DNA from: Chryseobacterium sp. G0201 | GTDB lineage: Bacteria; Bacteroidota; Bacteroidia; Flavobacteriales; Weeksellaceae | DNA length: 64,000 nucleotides | Assembly: GCF_003815655.1 (NCBI RefSeq) | Contig: NZ_CP033917.1 | Span: 2,232,001 to 2,296,000 of the forward strand | Reading direction: 5' to 3' | Part shown: positions 33,572 through 41,959 of the stretch, in pieces | How the letters are laid out: every line of letters starts with the position of its first letter | How positions within the stretch are numbered: the first letter of the stretch is position 1 | The notes under the pieces: generated by a model | Databases searched by the model: none | The model's input: the letters and a program-made list of their open reading frames with translations, nothing else | Told to the model about the DNA's origin: nothing | Position numbers and translations under genes: made by a program

Positions 33572-34570
33572 TTATTTTTCGTCTTTTTCACTGATTTCCT
33601 TAGCCATCGGATTGTCTAAAACTCTTAGCTCATCTTTAGGCTTTTCATAATGATTCAGTGAAATAACAGAATGTCTGTCGATATGTCTAGGTCCTTCAAT
33701 ATTCCAGTCGCTTAGGCTTTTTCTTTCGAAACGACATGTATCGCAGATGAATTCTTCAACTTCTCCCCACTGATCTTTTCTTGCAGTAACTCTTAAAACT
33801 TCGTCACCTTTCATCCAAACAGTAGCTTTTCCTGAACATTTATCACATTTACAAGTTGCATTCATTGGTTTTGTGAACCAAACTCTGCTTGCAAAACGAG
33901 ATGTTCTGTCTGTTAATGCTCCAACCGGGCAAACATCAATAATGTTTCCGATGAAGTCGTTATCTAAAGCTTTATTTAAATAAGTAGAAATTTCTGCGTG
34001 ATCTCCTCTGAAAAGAATTCCATGCTCTCTTGTTTCTGTTAATTGATTTGCTGTCAATACACATCTTGCACAAAGAATACAACGGTTCATATTCAACTTA
34101 ATATTCGGACCAAGATCGTCTGCTTCGTAAGTATTTCTTTCAAATTCAGTTCTCGTACTTTCAACACCGTGCTCATAGCCAAGATCCTGAAGACTACATT
34201 CTCCTGCCTGATCACAAACAGGGCAATCCAACGGGTGATTGACCAATAAAAATTCGGTAACTGCTTTTCTACCTTCCTGAGCTTTATCAGAAGAAAGATT
34301 TTTCACTTCCATACCGTCCATTACGTTAGTTCTGCAACTAGCAACTAATTTTGGCATAGGGCGGGGATCTGCTTCCGATCCTTTCGAAACTTCTACTAAG
34401 CAAGTTCTACATCTTCCTCCACTGGTTTCCAATTTGCTGTAGTAGCACATTGCAGGAGGTACAGATTTTCCACCGATCTGTCTTGCGGCTTCCAGAATAG
34501 AAGTACCAGGCAAAACTTCAGTAGTTTGTCCGTCTATAGTTATTTTGAATTTTTTAACTTCTTCGCTCAT
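33572..34570 (-). CDS. nuoG: Short NuoG: 2Fe-2S/4Fe-4S complex I subunit
   Basis: 332 residues, against about 780-910 for NuoG in E. coli or Thermus. It keeps the ferredoxin-like start (CYYSKLETSGGRCRTC, cluster N1b), HPLDCPVCDQAGECSLQ (His-coordinated N5) and NMNRCILCARC...CPVGAL (N4), then CKCDKCSGKATVW. The molybdopterin-like C-terminal domain is absent; the protein ends at LDNPMAKEISEKDEK. This short form is usual in Flavobacteriia rather than a truncation, since flanking genes are intact. It lies between the barrel gene and nuoH. Confidence 0.93.
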   Translation of the reverse strand: MSEEVKKFKITIDGQTTEVLPGTSILEAARQIGGKSVPPAMCYYSKLETSGGRCRTCLVEVSKGSEADPRPMPKLVASCRTNVMDGMEVKNLSSDKAQEGRKAVTEFLLVNHPLDCPVCDQAGECSLQDLGYEHGVESTRTEFERNTYEADDLGPNIKLNMNRCILCARCVLTANQLTETREHGILFRGDHAEISTYLNKALDNDFIGNIIDVCPVGALTDRTSRFASRVWFTKPMNATCKCDKCSGKATVWMKGDEVLRVTARKDQWGEVEEFICDTCRFERKSLSDWNIEGPRHIDRHSVISLNHYEKPKDELRVLDNPMAKEISEKDEK

Positions 34571-34611
34571 ATCATATGCTTTAAGCTTTCTGCATTAAGC
34601 AATAGGCTTTG

Positions 34612-35496
34612 TTATTTATTTTTCTTTGTATTAAATGTATATCCGATTCCTGCCAGAACCTGTCCGAAAACAAAATCCTGTTGTGCTTTATCAGGCTTAT
34701 TATTTAATGTAGTTTTGATATCCCACATATTAACATAACCGGCTTTTCCTTCTACTCTGATCATCCAGTTTTTCCAGAAAACTAAGTTTAAACTGGATCT
34801 GATATCAGTTCCCATACCTGCAACGTGAAAACGGTCACTTCTTTCATTTCCGAAAAGCTTTACATTACTTTTAGGAAACATTACTCCGATTCCGGCTCCA
34901 TAAGACCATACTAAATCTATATTTTTTTTATGAATAAGATTTTTGTATTTCTCAAGACCTAAATTTTCATAATTAAGTCCATCCGTATGTTCAAAAGTAA
35001 GAAACTGTGAATCAGATAAATCTACCTGTCCGTTCTGTACCATTCCTGCATACTGAGGATCTGAAATATGTCCTTTAAAATCTACTGTCTGGTTCTGATC
35101 CATCACATATTTCATATGATCTATCCCGAGTACCAATGCTAAATTATCTTTAATAAAATATCCCAGCCTAAAATTATATTGTGTAACGGTAAACCAACTT
35201 GGATCAAAATAAACAATTCCAAATTTTGTAGGTCTGTCCTGTGCTGATACATTATTCAATTGAAAATCGTATCCGTTTCCTTGAAAATGAATGTCAGAAT
35301 TACTATAAGCAGCTCTGTTCCAACCATAAAAAACGAAAAACTGACCTTTCTTACTTAATGGATTAGGCTTCTGTTTCTTTTCAACTTTATCAACAGGTGC
35401 TACCTCCAGTTTATATTCTTTCTCTAATGTATCTTTTTTAACCTGCGCAAAAGCAAGTCCCGACATCATTAATCCAACAGCTAATAACTTCTTCAT
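34612..35496 (-). CDS. Outer-membrane beta-barrel protein within nuo operon
   Basis: 294 residues from the ATG at 35496, 10 nt after the nuoF stop. Signal peptide MKKLLAVGLMMSGLAFAQ, a charged linker (about 18-45), then a beta-rich barrel-like region with aromatic strands (FFVFYGWNRAAYSN, FTVTQYNFRLGYFI, WMIRVEGKAGYVNMW, GQVLAGIGYTFNT). Not similar to any complex I subunit known to me. It is co-transcribed with nuoF and nuoG. A TTG or ATG further upstream would overlap nuoF and was not chosen. A role in complex I assembly is not supported by sequence; co-expression may be incidental. Confidence 0.82.
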   Translation of the reverse strand: MKKLLAVGLMMSGLAFAQVKKDTLEKEYKLEVAPVDKVEKKQKPNPLSKKGQFFVFYGWNRAAYSNSDIHFQGNGYDFQLNNVSAQDRPTKFGIVYFDPSWFTVTQYNFRLGYFIKDNLALVLGIDHMKYVMDQNQTVDFKGHISDPQYAGMVQNGQVDLSDSQFLTFEHTDGLNYENLGLEKYKNLIHKKNIDLVWSYGAGIGVMFPKSNVKLFGNERSDRFHVAGMGTDIRSSLNLVFWKNWMIRVEGKAGYVNMWDIKTTLNNKPDKAQQDFVFGQVLAGIGYTFNTKKNK

Positions 35497-35506
35497 TTTA
35501 ATTTGA

Positions 35507-36865
35507 CTAAGCATTTTTTTCAACGGCAGGAATTGGATCTGCGTAGTTTGCCAGTCCGTAATTTTGTGTCTGAGACAATTCCGGATTTTTCACATGCCAT
35601 TCAAACTCGTCTCTAAAATGACGAATTGCTGCTGCAACAGGCCAAGCCGCTGCATCACCTAATGGACAGATCGTATTTCCTTCGATTTTTCTCTGAATAT
35701 CCCAAAGTAGATCGATATCTTCCATTTTTCCTTCTCCTTTTTCAATCTTCTTTAAGATCTTATGCATCCATCCCGTTCCTTCACGGCAAGGTGTACATTG
35801 TCCACAACTTTCGTGGTGATAAAATCTCGCCAATGTCATGGTATGTTCTACGATACACTGGTCTTCATCTAAAACGATGAAACCTCCTGAACCCATCATT
35901 GTTCCGGTAGCAAATCCACCATCAGCTAATGATTCATAGTTCATATATCTTGGTTCTCCGTTTACGGTTCTTAATAATAAATTAGCAGGAACAATCGGAA
36001 CTGAGCTTCCTCCAGGGATACAAGCTTTTAACTTTTTCCCATCTTTAATACCACCGCAATATTCATCAGAATAAATGAATTCTTCAACCGTAATGGTCAT
36101 ATCGATTTCATACACTCCTGGTTTGTTGATGTTTCCACAAGCAGAAATTAATTTTGTACCTGTAGATCTTCCAACACCGATTTTAGCGTATTCAGCTCCT
36201 GTAATATCAATAATTGGAACGATTGCCGCGATAGATTCAACGTTATTTACAACCGTTGGTCTTTCCCAAAGTCCTTTTACAGCCGGGAATGGCGGTTTTA
36301 ATCTTGGGTTTCCTCTTTTACCTTCAAGAGATTCAAGCAATGCTGTTTCTTCACCACAGATATAAGCTCCACCACCTCTTTGAACATAAATTTCGCAATC
36401 GAAACCAGTTCCCATGATGTTTTTACCTAAAAATCCTGCAGCTTTAGCTTCTTCAATAGCTTCTTCTAAAATATCCGGAATCCAAGAATATTCTCCACGG
36501 ATGTAGATATAAGAAACATTTGAACCTAAACAGTAAGAAGAAATCAACATTCCTTCGATCAATAAATGAGGAAGAAATTCCATCAAATATCTGTCTTTGA
36601 AAGTTCCCGGTTCAGATTCATCGGCATTTACTACCAAGTGTCTTGGAACTCCTTCCGGTTTTGCCAGAAAGCTCCATTTCATCCCTGTTGGGAATCCTGC
36701 TCCACCACGTCCACGAAGTCCGGAAGCTTTTACTTCTTCCAAAATCTCGTCCGGTGTCATTTTCAAGGCTTTTTCAGCTGCTCCGTAACCTCCCTGTTTG
36801 CGGTAGGTTTCGAAATAGCGAATACCTTCTATATGTGCATCCTTAAGTAAAAGTTTTTTACTCAT
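35507..36865 (-). CDS. nuoF: NADH-quinone oxidoreductase subunit F
   Basis: NADH dehydrogenase flavoprotein, 452 residues, with the NADH and FMN sites and 4Fe-4S cluster N3. GRGGAGFPTGMKWSF (about 52-66) binds FMN. GAYICGEETALLESLEG lies at about 167-183. ESCGQCTPCREG (about 354-365) plus the Cys in NTICPLGDAAAW bind cluster N3. Length is as usual. The gene follows nuoE with 13 nt between. Confidence 0.97.
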   Translation of the reverse strand: MSKKLLLKDAHIEGIRYFETYRKQGGYGAAEKALKMTPDEILEEVKASGLRGRGGAGFPTGMKWSFLAKPEGVPRHLVVNADESEPGTFKDRYLMEFLPHLLIEGMLISSYCLGSNVSYIYIRGEYSWIPDILEEAIEEAKAAGFLGKNIMGTGFDCEIYVQRGGGAYICGEETALLESLEGKRGNPRLKPPFPAVKGLWERPTVVNNVESIAAIVPIIDITGAEYAKIGVGRSTGTKLISACGNINKPGVYEIDMTITVEEFIYSDEYCGGIKDGKKLKACIPGGSSVPIVPANLLLRTVNGEPRYMNYESLADGGFATGTMMGSGGFIVLDEDQCIVEHTMTLARFYHHESCGQCTPCREGTGWMHKILKKIEKGEGKMEDIDLLWDIQRKIEGNTICPLGDAAAWPVAAAIRHFRDEFEWHVKNPELSQTQNYGLANYADPIPAVEKNA

Positions 36866-36878
36866 CGTATATTTATAA

Positions 36879-37388
36879 TTAATCTAAAGCAACTTGCCCC
36901 TGTCTGCAAAGATCAAGGATTTCGTCTACTTTTTCTATCGTTAAATTTTCATGAAAGAATTTCCCTAACTGCAGCATTGGTGCATATCCACAAGCACCAA
37001 GACATTCAGCCGGCTTTAATGTGAACATTCCGTCTTCTGTAGTTTCTCCGTCCTTAATGTTCAGTTTAGTTCTGATATGGTCTAGGATTTTTTCGCTTCC
37101 GCAAACCATACAAGGTCCCGTTCTACAAACTTCCAAGACATATTTTCCAACCGGTTTCATATTGAACATGGTATAAAAAGTAGCTACTTCATATACTTCA
37201 ATTGGCTTAATACTTAATAATTCAGCAACATAATCCATCACAGGAACGTCTAACCATCCTCCGAATTCTTTCTGTGCTAAGTGCAGAACAGGAAGAAGAG
37301 CAGATTTTTGTCTACCTTCAGGATATCTTGCGATAATTTTATGTACCTGTGCTAAACTTTCCGGTTTAAAAGCTATTGTTTCGCTCAT
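36879..37388 (-). CDS. nuoE: NADH-quinone oxidoreductase subunit E
   Basis: Thioredoxin-like 2Fe-2S subunit, 169 residues. CRTGPCMVCGS (about 86-96) and CLGACGYAP (about 130-138) provide the four cysteine ligands of cluster N1a. VATFYTMFNMKPVGKY is the family segment before the first pair. It is paired with nuoF as the NADH-oxidising module. Confidence 0.96.
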   Translation of the reverse strand: MSETIAFKPESLAQVHKIIARYPEGRQKSALLPVLHLAQKEFGGWLDVPVMDYVAELLSIKPIEVYEVATFYTMFNMKPVGKYVLEVCRTGPCMVCGSEKILDHIRTKLNIKDGETTEDGMFTLKPAECLGACGYAPMLQLGKFFHENLTIEKVDEILDLCRQGQVALD

Positions 37389-37468
37389 TTTTTATCTCTA
37401 ATTAAAGACTAAAGAACAATGAAAAAAGATTCTAAAGTTCGATATTCTAAATTCGTTTTATATAAGGT

Positions 37469-37492
37469 GATGAAAGTCTTTTTTCTTTCATC
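37469..37492. other. Hairpin in the nuoD-nuoE spacer
   Basis: GATGAAAG pairs with CTTTCATC around an 8-nt loop in the 122-nt gap between nuoD and nuoE. Not a clear terminator on the transcribed strand. The rest of this gap is AT-rich with no frame. Confidence 0.45.
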
Positions 37493-37510
37493 TTTTTTCT
37501 AATATCTAAA

Positions 37511-38734
37511 TTATGCGTCTAATTCTCCCGCAATAATATTCATACTACACATCGTAACGATCGCATCTGAAATTACAGAACCTGTGATCATCTCTGGATA
37601 CGCCTGATAGTAGATAAAACATGGTCTTCTGAAGTGCAGTCTGTAAGGACTTCTTCCACCATCACTCACTAGATAGAATCCTAATTCTCCGTTTCCACCT
37701 TCTACAGCGTGATAAACTTCACCTTTAGGAACATCAGTTTCTCCCATTACAATTTTGAAATGGTAAATCAATGCCTCCATTTTGCTGTAAACGTCTGCCT
37801 TTTCAGGTAAATAGAAATCAGGAACATCCGCGTGGAATGGTCCTTCAGGAAGGTTATCGTATGCTTGATTGATAATTTTAAGAGATTCCCAGATTTCCTG
37901 CTGACGAACCATGAAACGGTCGTAAGTATCACCAGAAGTTCCTACCGGAATGATAAAGTCGAAATCTTCATAAGAAGAATAAGGTTGTGCAACTCTTACG
38001 TCATAATCTACACCTGCTGCACGTAAATTCGGACCAGTGAAACCATAGCTTAATGCTCTTTCGGCAGAGATTGCTCCTGCGCCAATGGTTCTGTCCATAA
38101 AGATTCGGTTTCTTTCTAATAACTGACCGAACTCTGCAAATCTTGCAGGGAAAGTTTTTAAGAAATCTTTCAGCAACTCATGGAATTTTGGAGTGAAATC
38201 TCTTTCAAAACCTCCTATTCTTCCCATATTTGTTGTCATTCTTGCTCCACAGATCTGCTCATACATATCATAAATACGTTCTCTTTCGATGAACATATAC
38301 GTAAGACCTGTAATTGCTCCTGCATCCATCCCGGTTACACCGTTACAGATAAGGTGATCACCGATTCTTGCTAATTCCATTAAAATTACACGCATATAAT
38401 CTACACGCTTAGGAACTTTAACGCCAATTAGCTTCTCAACTGTCATGTGCCAACCTAAATTGTTGATTGGTGCAGAACAGTAATTCATACGGTCGGTAAG
38501 GGTAGTGATCTGAGCATAATTTCTTCTTTCAGAAATTTTCTCAAACGCTCTGTGGATATATCCCACTGTCTGCTCTGCGTGAAGGATTCTCTCTCCGTCC
38601 ATCGTTAAGACATTCTGGAAAATCCCGTGAGTAGCAGGGTGGGTAGGTCCTAAATTGAGGGTATATAACTGACCGTCAATTTGCTCCTTACTTTCGTGTT
38701 GGTTAAGTATATTAGATAATGAGTTATCTTTCAT
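37511..38734 (-). CDS. nuoD: NADH-quinone oxidoreductase subunit D
   Basis: Quinone-binding 49-kDa-type subunit, 407 residues. The quinone-pocket signature LGPTHPATHGIF (about 28-39) and the ERIYDMYEQICGARMTTNM segment are intact, with RPCFIYYQAYPEMITGS near the end, and the usual C-terminus DXX-R is replaced by NIIAGELDA, a form seen in Bacteroidota. It follows nuoC with a palindromic spacer. Confidence 0.96.
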   Translation of the reverse strand: MKDNSLSNILNQHESKEQIDGQLYTLNLGPTHPATHGIFQNVLTMDGERILHAEQTVGYIHRAFEKISERRNYAQITTLTDRMNYCSAPINNLGWHMTVEKLIGVKVPKRVDYMRVILMELARIGDHLICNGVTGMDAGAITGLTYMFIERERIYDMYEQICGARMTTNMGRIGGFERDFTPKFHELLKDFLKTFPARFAEFGQLLERNRIFMDRTIGAGAISAERALSYGFTGPNLRAAGVDYDVRVAQPYSSYEDFDFIIPVGTSGDTYDRFMVRQQEIWESLKIINQAYDNLPEGPFHADVPDFYLPEKADVYSKMEALIYHFKIVMGETDVPKGEVYHAVEGGNGELGFYLVSDGGRSPYRLHFRRPCFIYYQAYPEMITGSVISDAIVTMCSMNIIAGELDA

Positions 38735-38749
38735 AATATTTGCTTTTAG

Positions 38750-38793
38750 CTATTTGCTTTTGGCTATTGGCTAACTGCCATTCGCCAGAAGCT
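38750..38793. repeat. Spacer of repeated GGCTATTGGCT/TTAGCT words
   Basis: GCTTTTAGCTATTTGCTTTT, GGCTATTGGCTAACTGCCAT and CGCCAGAAGCTATA form an imperfect palindrome between nuoC and nuoD. Confidence 0.5.
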
Positions 38794-38796
38794 ATA

Positions 38797-39291
38797 TTAT
38801 CTTCCGAACATGCTATCGTTCTTGTCTGTTCTTGTGCCATCCTCAAGACGATATTCCTTCAACATTGGGTGGTATCCAAGATCTTCCATATTTAAAATAG
38901 CTCTAAGATCCGGATGTCCTTTAAATTTAATTCCGTAGAAATCAAAAGTTTCTCTTTCCATCCAGTTGGCTCCTGCAAATAATTCTACAAGAGAATCAAC
39001 TTCAATATTTTCTCTAGACATAAAAATCTTAAGACGGATTCTGAAGTTGGCCATCATATTATGCAAGTGATAAACAACTCCTATTTCTTTCTCCGGAAAT
39101 TCTGGGTAATGGATTCCACAAATATCTGTAAGGAAATTAAATTCCAGCGATGAATCTCTAAGATAATGAATGATCTTTTTGATATCATCTTTCTTTACTT
39201 CAACAGTCAGCATTCCGTAAGGCTCTGAACTTGAAATTACAGACTCCGGAAATTCTCTTGTGATTGCTTCTAGTACAAATTCGTTCGTCAT
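38797..39291 (-). CDS. nuoC: NADH-quinone oxidoreductase subunit C
   Basis: 30-kDa-type peripheral arm subunit, 164 residues. The FDFYGIKFKGHPDLRAILNM segment (about 116-135) is the family signature: ERETFDFYGI then DPDLRRIL-like. It is not fused to nuoD, unlike the E. coli NuoCD. It is six bases after nuoB. Confidence 0.95.
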   Translation of the reverse strand: MTNEFVLEAITREFPESVISSSEPYGMLTVEVKKDDIKKIIHYLRDSSLEFNFLTDICGIHYPEFPEKEIGVVYHLHNMMANFRIRLKIFMSRENIEVDSLVELFAGANWMERETFDFYGIKFKGHPDLRAILNMEDLGYHPMLKEYRLEDGTRTDKNDSMFGR

Positions 39292-39297
39292 TTCCGT

Positions 39298-39858
39298 TTA
39301 GTTGCTAATGTTGTAAGAGTCTAACAATTTTTGGTATTCAGGCATATCTCTTCTTCTGATGCTTTCGCTTTCTGCCAAAGCCTGAACCTGCATTACACCT
39401 TCGATGATCTGCTCCGGTCTTGGCGGGCATCCGGGAACGTAAACGTCAACCGGAATAATTTTATCGATTCCCTGTAAAACAGAGTATGTGTCAAAAATAC
39501 CACCGCTGGAAGCACAAGCTCCAACAGCAACTACCCATTTTGGCTCAGCCATCTGAGTATACACTTCTTTTAGGACGGGTCCTAATTTTTTAGATATCGT
39601 TCCGCAAACCATCAACATATCTGCCTGTCTTGGTGAGAAAGAGTTTCTTTCCATACCAAATCTTGAAGCATCATAAGTAGGGTTCAGGGTAGCCATAAAC
39701 TCGATACCACAACAAGAGGTTGCAAAGGGTAAAGGCCAAAGAGAGAACTTTCTAGCCATCCCGATTACACTGCTCAGTTTCGTTGCGAAAAAGCCTTCTC
39801 CTTCAAATCCTTCGGGAGCAGGTGCATCTGTTCTTATTACTGGTTTGTTATCTGACAT
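39298..39858 (-). CDS. nuoB: NADH-quinone oxidoreductase subunit B
   Basis: Binds 4Fe-4S cluster N2, next to quinone, 186 residues. ATSCCGIEFMA (about 48-58) holds the tandem Cys, and GACASSGGIFDTYSV and VPGCPPRPEQIIEG supply the other two. RKFSLWPLPFATSC is as in family members. It is spaced by 102 nt from nuoA. Confidence 0.97.
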   Translation of the reverse strand: MSDNKPVIRTDAPAPEGFEGEGFFATKLSSVIGMARKFSLWPLPFATSCCGIEFMATLNPTYDASRFGMERNSFSPRQADMLMVCGTISKKLGPVLKEVYTQMAEPKWVVAVGACASSGGIFDTYSVLQGIDKIIPVDVYVPGCPPRPEQIIEGVMQVQALAESESIRRRDMPEYQKLLDSYNISN

Positions 39859-39869
39859 TTTGTAGTGAT

Positions 39870-39960
39870 TTTAGATTTTAAATTAGATTCTAAATTGTTG
39901 TTAATGTTAACTTTAATTCAAAATCATCATCTAAAATTTTTAATTTTTAATTTAAAATTT
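39870..39960. repeat. AT-rich word-repeat spacer between nuoA and nuoB
   Basis: GATTTTAGATTTTAAATTAG is followed by AAAATCATCATCTAAAATTT, giving an imperfect palindrome of TTTTAGAT and ATCTAAAAT words. No frame. Confidence 0.4.
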
Positions 39961-40332
39961 TTATTTATCCCAATCTAGCGCACCGCGCTTCCAAACGTAG
40001 AAAAAAGCTACGAAGAAGATCGCTACGAATGTAAGTACAGCCAGGAATCCTTCAAAACCGAATTCTCTGAAGTTTACAGCATATGGATAAAAAAATACGA
40101 TTTCTATATCGAATAGTACGAATAATACCGCAGTCAAGAAATACTTGATCGAAAACGGTGTTCTGGCATTTCCTTCTACAGGAACTCCACATTCCCAGCT
40201 CTGGTTTTTAACAGAATTTCCTTTTTTCTGTTGTGGACCAAGAAAGTGTGCACCAAGCAATGAAACTGCTACGAAAGCAACCGCAACACCGGCTTGGATA
40301 AGGATTGGAATATAACTTTCAGGTAAATTCAT
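39961..40332 (-). CDS. nuoA: NADH-quinone oxidoreductase subunit A
   Basis: First gene of the operon, a small membrane subunit (123 residues, three membrane segments). The loop YECGVP-like WECGVPVEGNARTPFSIKYFLTAVLFVLFDIEIVFFYP (from about residue 46) holds the conserved Glu and Asp. All 14 complex I subunits A-N are present downstream. Confidence 0.96.
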   Translation of the reverse strand: MNLPESYIPILIQAGVAVAFVAVSLLGAHFLGPQQKKGNSVKNQSWECGVPVEGNARTPFSIKYFLTAVLFVLFDIEIVFFYPYAVNFREFGFEGFLAVLTFVAIFFVAFFYVWKRGALDWDK

Positions 40333-40355
40333 TTTTGCATTATTATCTCAATTTG

Positions 40356-40363
40356 CAAATTTA
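40356..40363 (-). promoter_or_regulatory. Promoter -7 element for the nuo operon
   Basis: On the minus strand this reads TAAATTTG, matching TAnnTTTG, 23 nt upstream of the nuoA ATG. It is the only strong match before the operon. Confidence 0.65.
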
Positions 40364-40453
40364 CAGAATAAACAAGAAAGCATGAAATTAATAACCTTAA
40401 AAGTGGGATTAAAATTAGGAAAAGTGGTAATTTAGAATCAATAAAAATAGCCG

Positions 40454-40630
40454 TTATTTCTTCATTTTTTTGAGGAGAGAGTAGGCCATAAACGAAATGT
40501 AGGCAAATAGTATACTTGCATACATTATGTTAACTACAGTATTTGTTCTGTCGTCTTCTATTTTAAAAAACAAATTATAAGCAATAAAACCTGCAATTAA
40601 AACGGCAAAAATAATAAGATGTGGCTTCAT
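40454..40630 (-). CDS. 58-residue two-helix membrane protein
   Basis: Small gene, ATG at 40630 to TAA at 40454. The protein starts MKPHLIIFAVLIAGFIAYNL, a first membrane helix (about 4-22), then a short charged loop KIEDDRTNTVVN and a second helix (about 35-52, MYASILFAYISFMAYSLL), ending in KKMKK. It sits between nuoA and the GNAT-like gene on the same strand. The composition (two hydrophobic helices split by charged residues, basic end) supports a real small membrane protein. Not recognised. Orphan; could be a small regulator or housekeeping protein. It is too short for a strong claim. Confidence 0.65.
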   Translation of the reverse strand: MKPHLIIFAVLIAGFIAYNLFFKIEDDRTNTVVNIMYASILFAYISFMAYSLLKKMKK

Positions 40631-40719
40631 TATTGGGTGGTAGGGGTTGAGAGCTTTAGAGTCTGATGGTTTTAGAGTTATAGAGCATGTTGAAAATAGG
40701 TAAGATTACTCATCACCAA
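40631..40719. repeat. Word-repeat spacer of TTTTAGAGT/ACTCAT words
   Basis: GGTTGAGAGCTTTAGAGTCT, GGTTTTAGAGTTATAGAGCA and ACTCATCACCAATTACTCAT sit between the small membrane gene and the GNAT-like gene. No frame. Confidence 0.45.
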
Positions 40720-41853
40720 TTACTCATTACTTATATTCAAAGAGTACGTTCTTCTTCTTTTGTGGTTTGTAGGGTTGTAATCCTGCCAAAGAACCTGTAC
40801 ACTTTTATTTTCTTCCAATTCAGGGTTGGTTTCGGCGAAATCTATTCCCATACTTGTAAATCTTACAAATATTTCTTTGAAAATAATGGCCGTTACACCA
40901 CGTCTCTGATATTCAGGGTGAATTCCGATAAGATAAAAATTGGCTCTATCGTTTTTCTTGCTGGCCTGTAAAAAATGCCACCAGCCAAAAGGAAATAATT
41001 TACCTTTAGATTTCTGTAAAGCTTTTGAATATGAAGGCATTGTAATGGCGAAAGAAACCAACTCTTGATTTTCATCAACAACGCAAATTACATAGTTTTT
41101 ATCAATAAAAGGGAAGTATTTTTCTCTGTAGGTCTGGATCTGTTCATCAGAAATCGGAGTATATGTTGAAAGATGTTTATAAGTTTCATCCAACAATTTA
41201 AACATCGGTTCCACGTAAGGTAAAATCTCTTCTTTTGATTTGAAATGAAGTACTTTAAGCTTATATTTCTGAGCAATTAAACCACTGAATTTTTCTACTT
41301 TTTCAGGTAAAATTTTAGGGAAATTCATTTCGAATTCTACCCATTCTTTTTCTTTTGTAAGTCCAAGTTCTTCAAGGTGTTTAGGGTAATATTCGTGATT
41401 GTAAATCCCGATCATTGTTGCCAGTTTGTCGAAGCCCATCGTTAGCATTCCTGCCTTATCAAGATTGGTGAAACCCATTGGCCCTTCAATTTTGTCGATG
41501 TTGTTCTCTTTAGCGTAGTCAATTGCTTTTTGAATTAAAGCTGCCGAAACCTCTTTATCATCAATAAAATCAATCCATCCGAAACGGACTTTTTTTACGC
41601 CTAATTCTTTCTCTTCCTTATGATTGATAATGACAGCGATTCTTCCCGCTACTTTATTGTTTTTTATTGCCAGATATTGTTTTGATTCTGAGTAGTTTAA
41701 AGCCGGGTTTTCTTTTGCGTCCCAAATTTTAAATTCATCCTTAATAAAAGAAGGAACGTAATAAGGATTGTTTTTATAAAGATCCATCGGAAACCTTACA
41801 AACTGTTTTAATTCTTTTTGGGTTTTTACTTCAATAACTGCAATTGTAGACAT
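40720..41853 (-). CDS. GNAT-like acetyltransferase family protein
   Basis: 377 residues, cytoplasmic, conserved in Bacteroidota. The C-terminal half has the GNAT pattern IGIHPEYQRRGVTAIIFKEI (acetyl-CoA-binding, about 312-331), then SMGIDFAETNPELEENKSV. The N-terminal half has a second N-acetyltransferase-like part (YLAIKNNKVAGRIAVIIN). Such proteins are sometimes mislabelled GTP cyclohydrolase in databases; no cyclohydrolase motif is visible. The substrate is unknown. It has no obvious operon partner, being divergent from the Zn peptidase gene. Confidence 0.78.
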   Translation of the reverse strand: MSTIAVIEVKTQKELKQFVRFPMDLYKNNPYYVPSFIKDEFKIWDAKENPALNYSESKQYLAIKNNKVAGRIAVIINHKEEKELGVKKVRFGWIDFIDDKEVSAALIQKAIDYAKENNIDKIEGPMGFTNLDKAGMLTMGFDKLATMIGIYNHEYYPKHLEELGLTKEKEWVEFEMNFPKILPEKVEKFSGLIAQKYKLKVLHFKSKEEILPYVEPMFKLLDETYKHLSTYTPISDEQIQTYREKYFPFIDKNYVICVVDENQELVSFAITMPSYSKALQKSKGKLFPFGWWHFLQASKKNDRANFYLIGIHPEYQRRGVTAIIFKEIFVRFTSMGIDFAETNPELEENKSVQVLWQDYNPTNHKRRRTYSLNISNE

Positions 41854-41959
41854 AGTTTAATAGGGCTAATTGTAGAGCAAATATAAATAAATAAAATGTA
41901 ATACTTTGGCACAGTTTTTACATCTTAAAGGTTAAAATTATACATTAAATCAAATAAAA

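Noticed and set aside
36566..36850. Three overlapping plus-strand frames opposite nuoF
   Set aside because: All lie opposite the conserved NuoF start region and have no family match.
40720..41853. GTP cyclohydrolase label for the GNAT-like gene
   Set aside because: The name is used in databases for this family, but no cyclohydrolase motif is present, whereas acetyl-CoA-binding motifs are.
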